From NCBI GenBank assembly GCA_026018925.1, contig JAKSZU010000004.1, positions 108,559,498-108,623,497 of the forward strand: 64,000 nucleotides of DNA. The letters run 5' to 3'. Under the pieces are notes generated by a model. The model ran no database searches. It worked only from the letters and a program-made list of their open reading frames with translations, and was not told where the DNA came from. The stretch comes from Tupaia tana (Eukaryota > Chordata > Mammalia > Scandentia > Tupaiidae). The translations under genes were made by a program, and so were the position numbers. Position 1 is the stretch's first letter. Each line of letters opens with the position of its first letter. Shown here one piece after another: positions 63,589 through 64,000 of this stretch.

Positions 63589-64000
63589 CAGTTATATCTC
63601 AAGAAGAAGATAGGGGAGCAGGTCGTGAAGAAGGGAAACCCCATAGTATGATCCTTAGGGCTAAAGATGGGACAGAGGGAGACTGAAGGAGAACACGGAA
63701 AGAGGGCAGAGGAAGGACTGCGCTGTGGAACAGGCACGATGCTGTGAGTGCTCAGCAGCCTGTCCTCACGGGGCTGGGACATGCGGGCTCGGGGACAGCT
63801 TGCAGGAAGTGGGAGCACCTGACCAGAAGGCCTCAGCCCTGGCCGGCGGGGTTACCCTTCCCGAGGGAGAGACCTTCAGCAGACCTCCCCAGAACCGTGG
63901 TTCTTTACAGGCGAGAACGCAAGATTAGATGAGGAAAAGCACAATTTCCATTTGCAGTTTCCCTGGATCAGCTAGACCCTCGTGTGACTGTGGGAGTGAA

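Larger units (their letters stand above)
44540..64000 (-). other. LMX1A: LMX1A intron upstream of the homeodomain, partial
   Basis: From the acceptor at 44540 to the window's end I found no LIM-domain exon: no translation with the CXXC and HXXC zinc ligands appears on the minus strand. The intron therefore exceeds 19.4 kb. It holds both HAL1 elements, all three family-2 MITEs and many SINEs. The stretches 45213-45957, 48939-50499, 50716-51262, 52081-52577, 52960-54330, 56301-56844, 57690-58439 and 63589-64000 hold nothing I can name beyond short L2 or MIR-like words. Confidence 0.75.

Overview
This window is nuclear DNA of a placental mammal. The evidence is a split vertebrate gene with GT-AG introns, ancient mammal-wide fossils (MIR, L2, MaLR LTR, MER5A-like and Tigger-like DNA transposons) and a very dense layer of tRNA-derived SINEs mobilised by LINE-1. 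The young SINEs are not the Alu, B1/B2, CAN, BovA, ERE, PRE-1 or lagomorph C type, so I do not name the species.

The only host gene I can support is the 3' half of LMX1A, the LIM-homeodomain transcription factor, on the minus strand. Five coding exons lie at 44367-44539 and 39798-39875 (homeodomain), 38152-38221 (poly-Q linker), 33980-34150 and 31055-31215 (C-terminal domain and stop). Exon sizes, phases and splice sites are all intact. Together they encode the last ~216 of about 382 residues. The LIM-domain exons were not found and should lie beyond the right edge. Positions 1-31054 are downstream intergenic DNA plus the 3' UTR. In other mammals the neighbour on that side is PBX1, but nothing of it is visible here.

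The rest is mostly mobile DNA. (1) Positions 5878-9393 hold a young class II (beta-like) endogenous retrovirus on the minus strand. It has two LTRs that are nearly identical apart from a 40-bp duplication in one, a 6-bp target duplication, a primer site matching tRNA-Ile, a gag with one stop and one frameshift, and a large deletion that joins capsid in frame to the integrase core. (2) Two copies of an ORF1-only LINE-1 (HAL1 type) lie at 46719-48924 and about 59735-61890. They share the same ORF1-to-3'UTR junction. (3) About 60 SINE copies belong to two families, called SINE-A (long, short and young forms) and SINE-B here. Many are nested or reuse one target site. (4) Two families of short palindromic mariner-like MITEs are present, with four and three copies. 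(5) Minisatellites lie at 22958-23173 (36 bp) and 45958-46408 (about 38 bp), with several microsatellites.

The features worth following up are the gag-integrase fusion provirus with its tRNA-Ile primer site, the HAL1 family, and the serial reuse of identical insertion sites.
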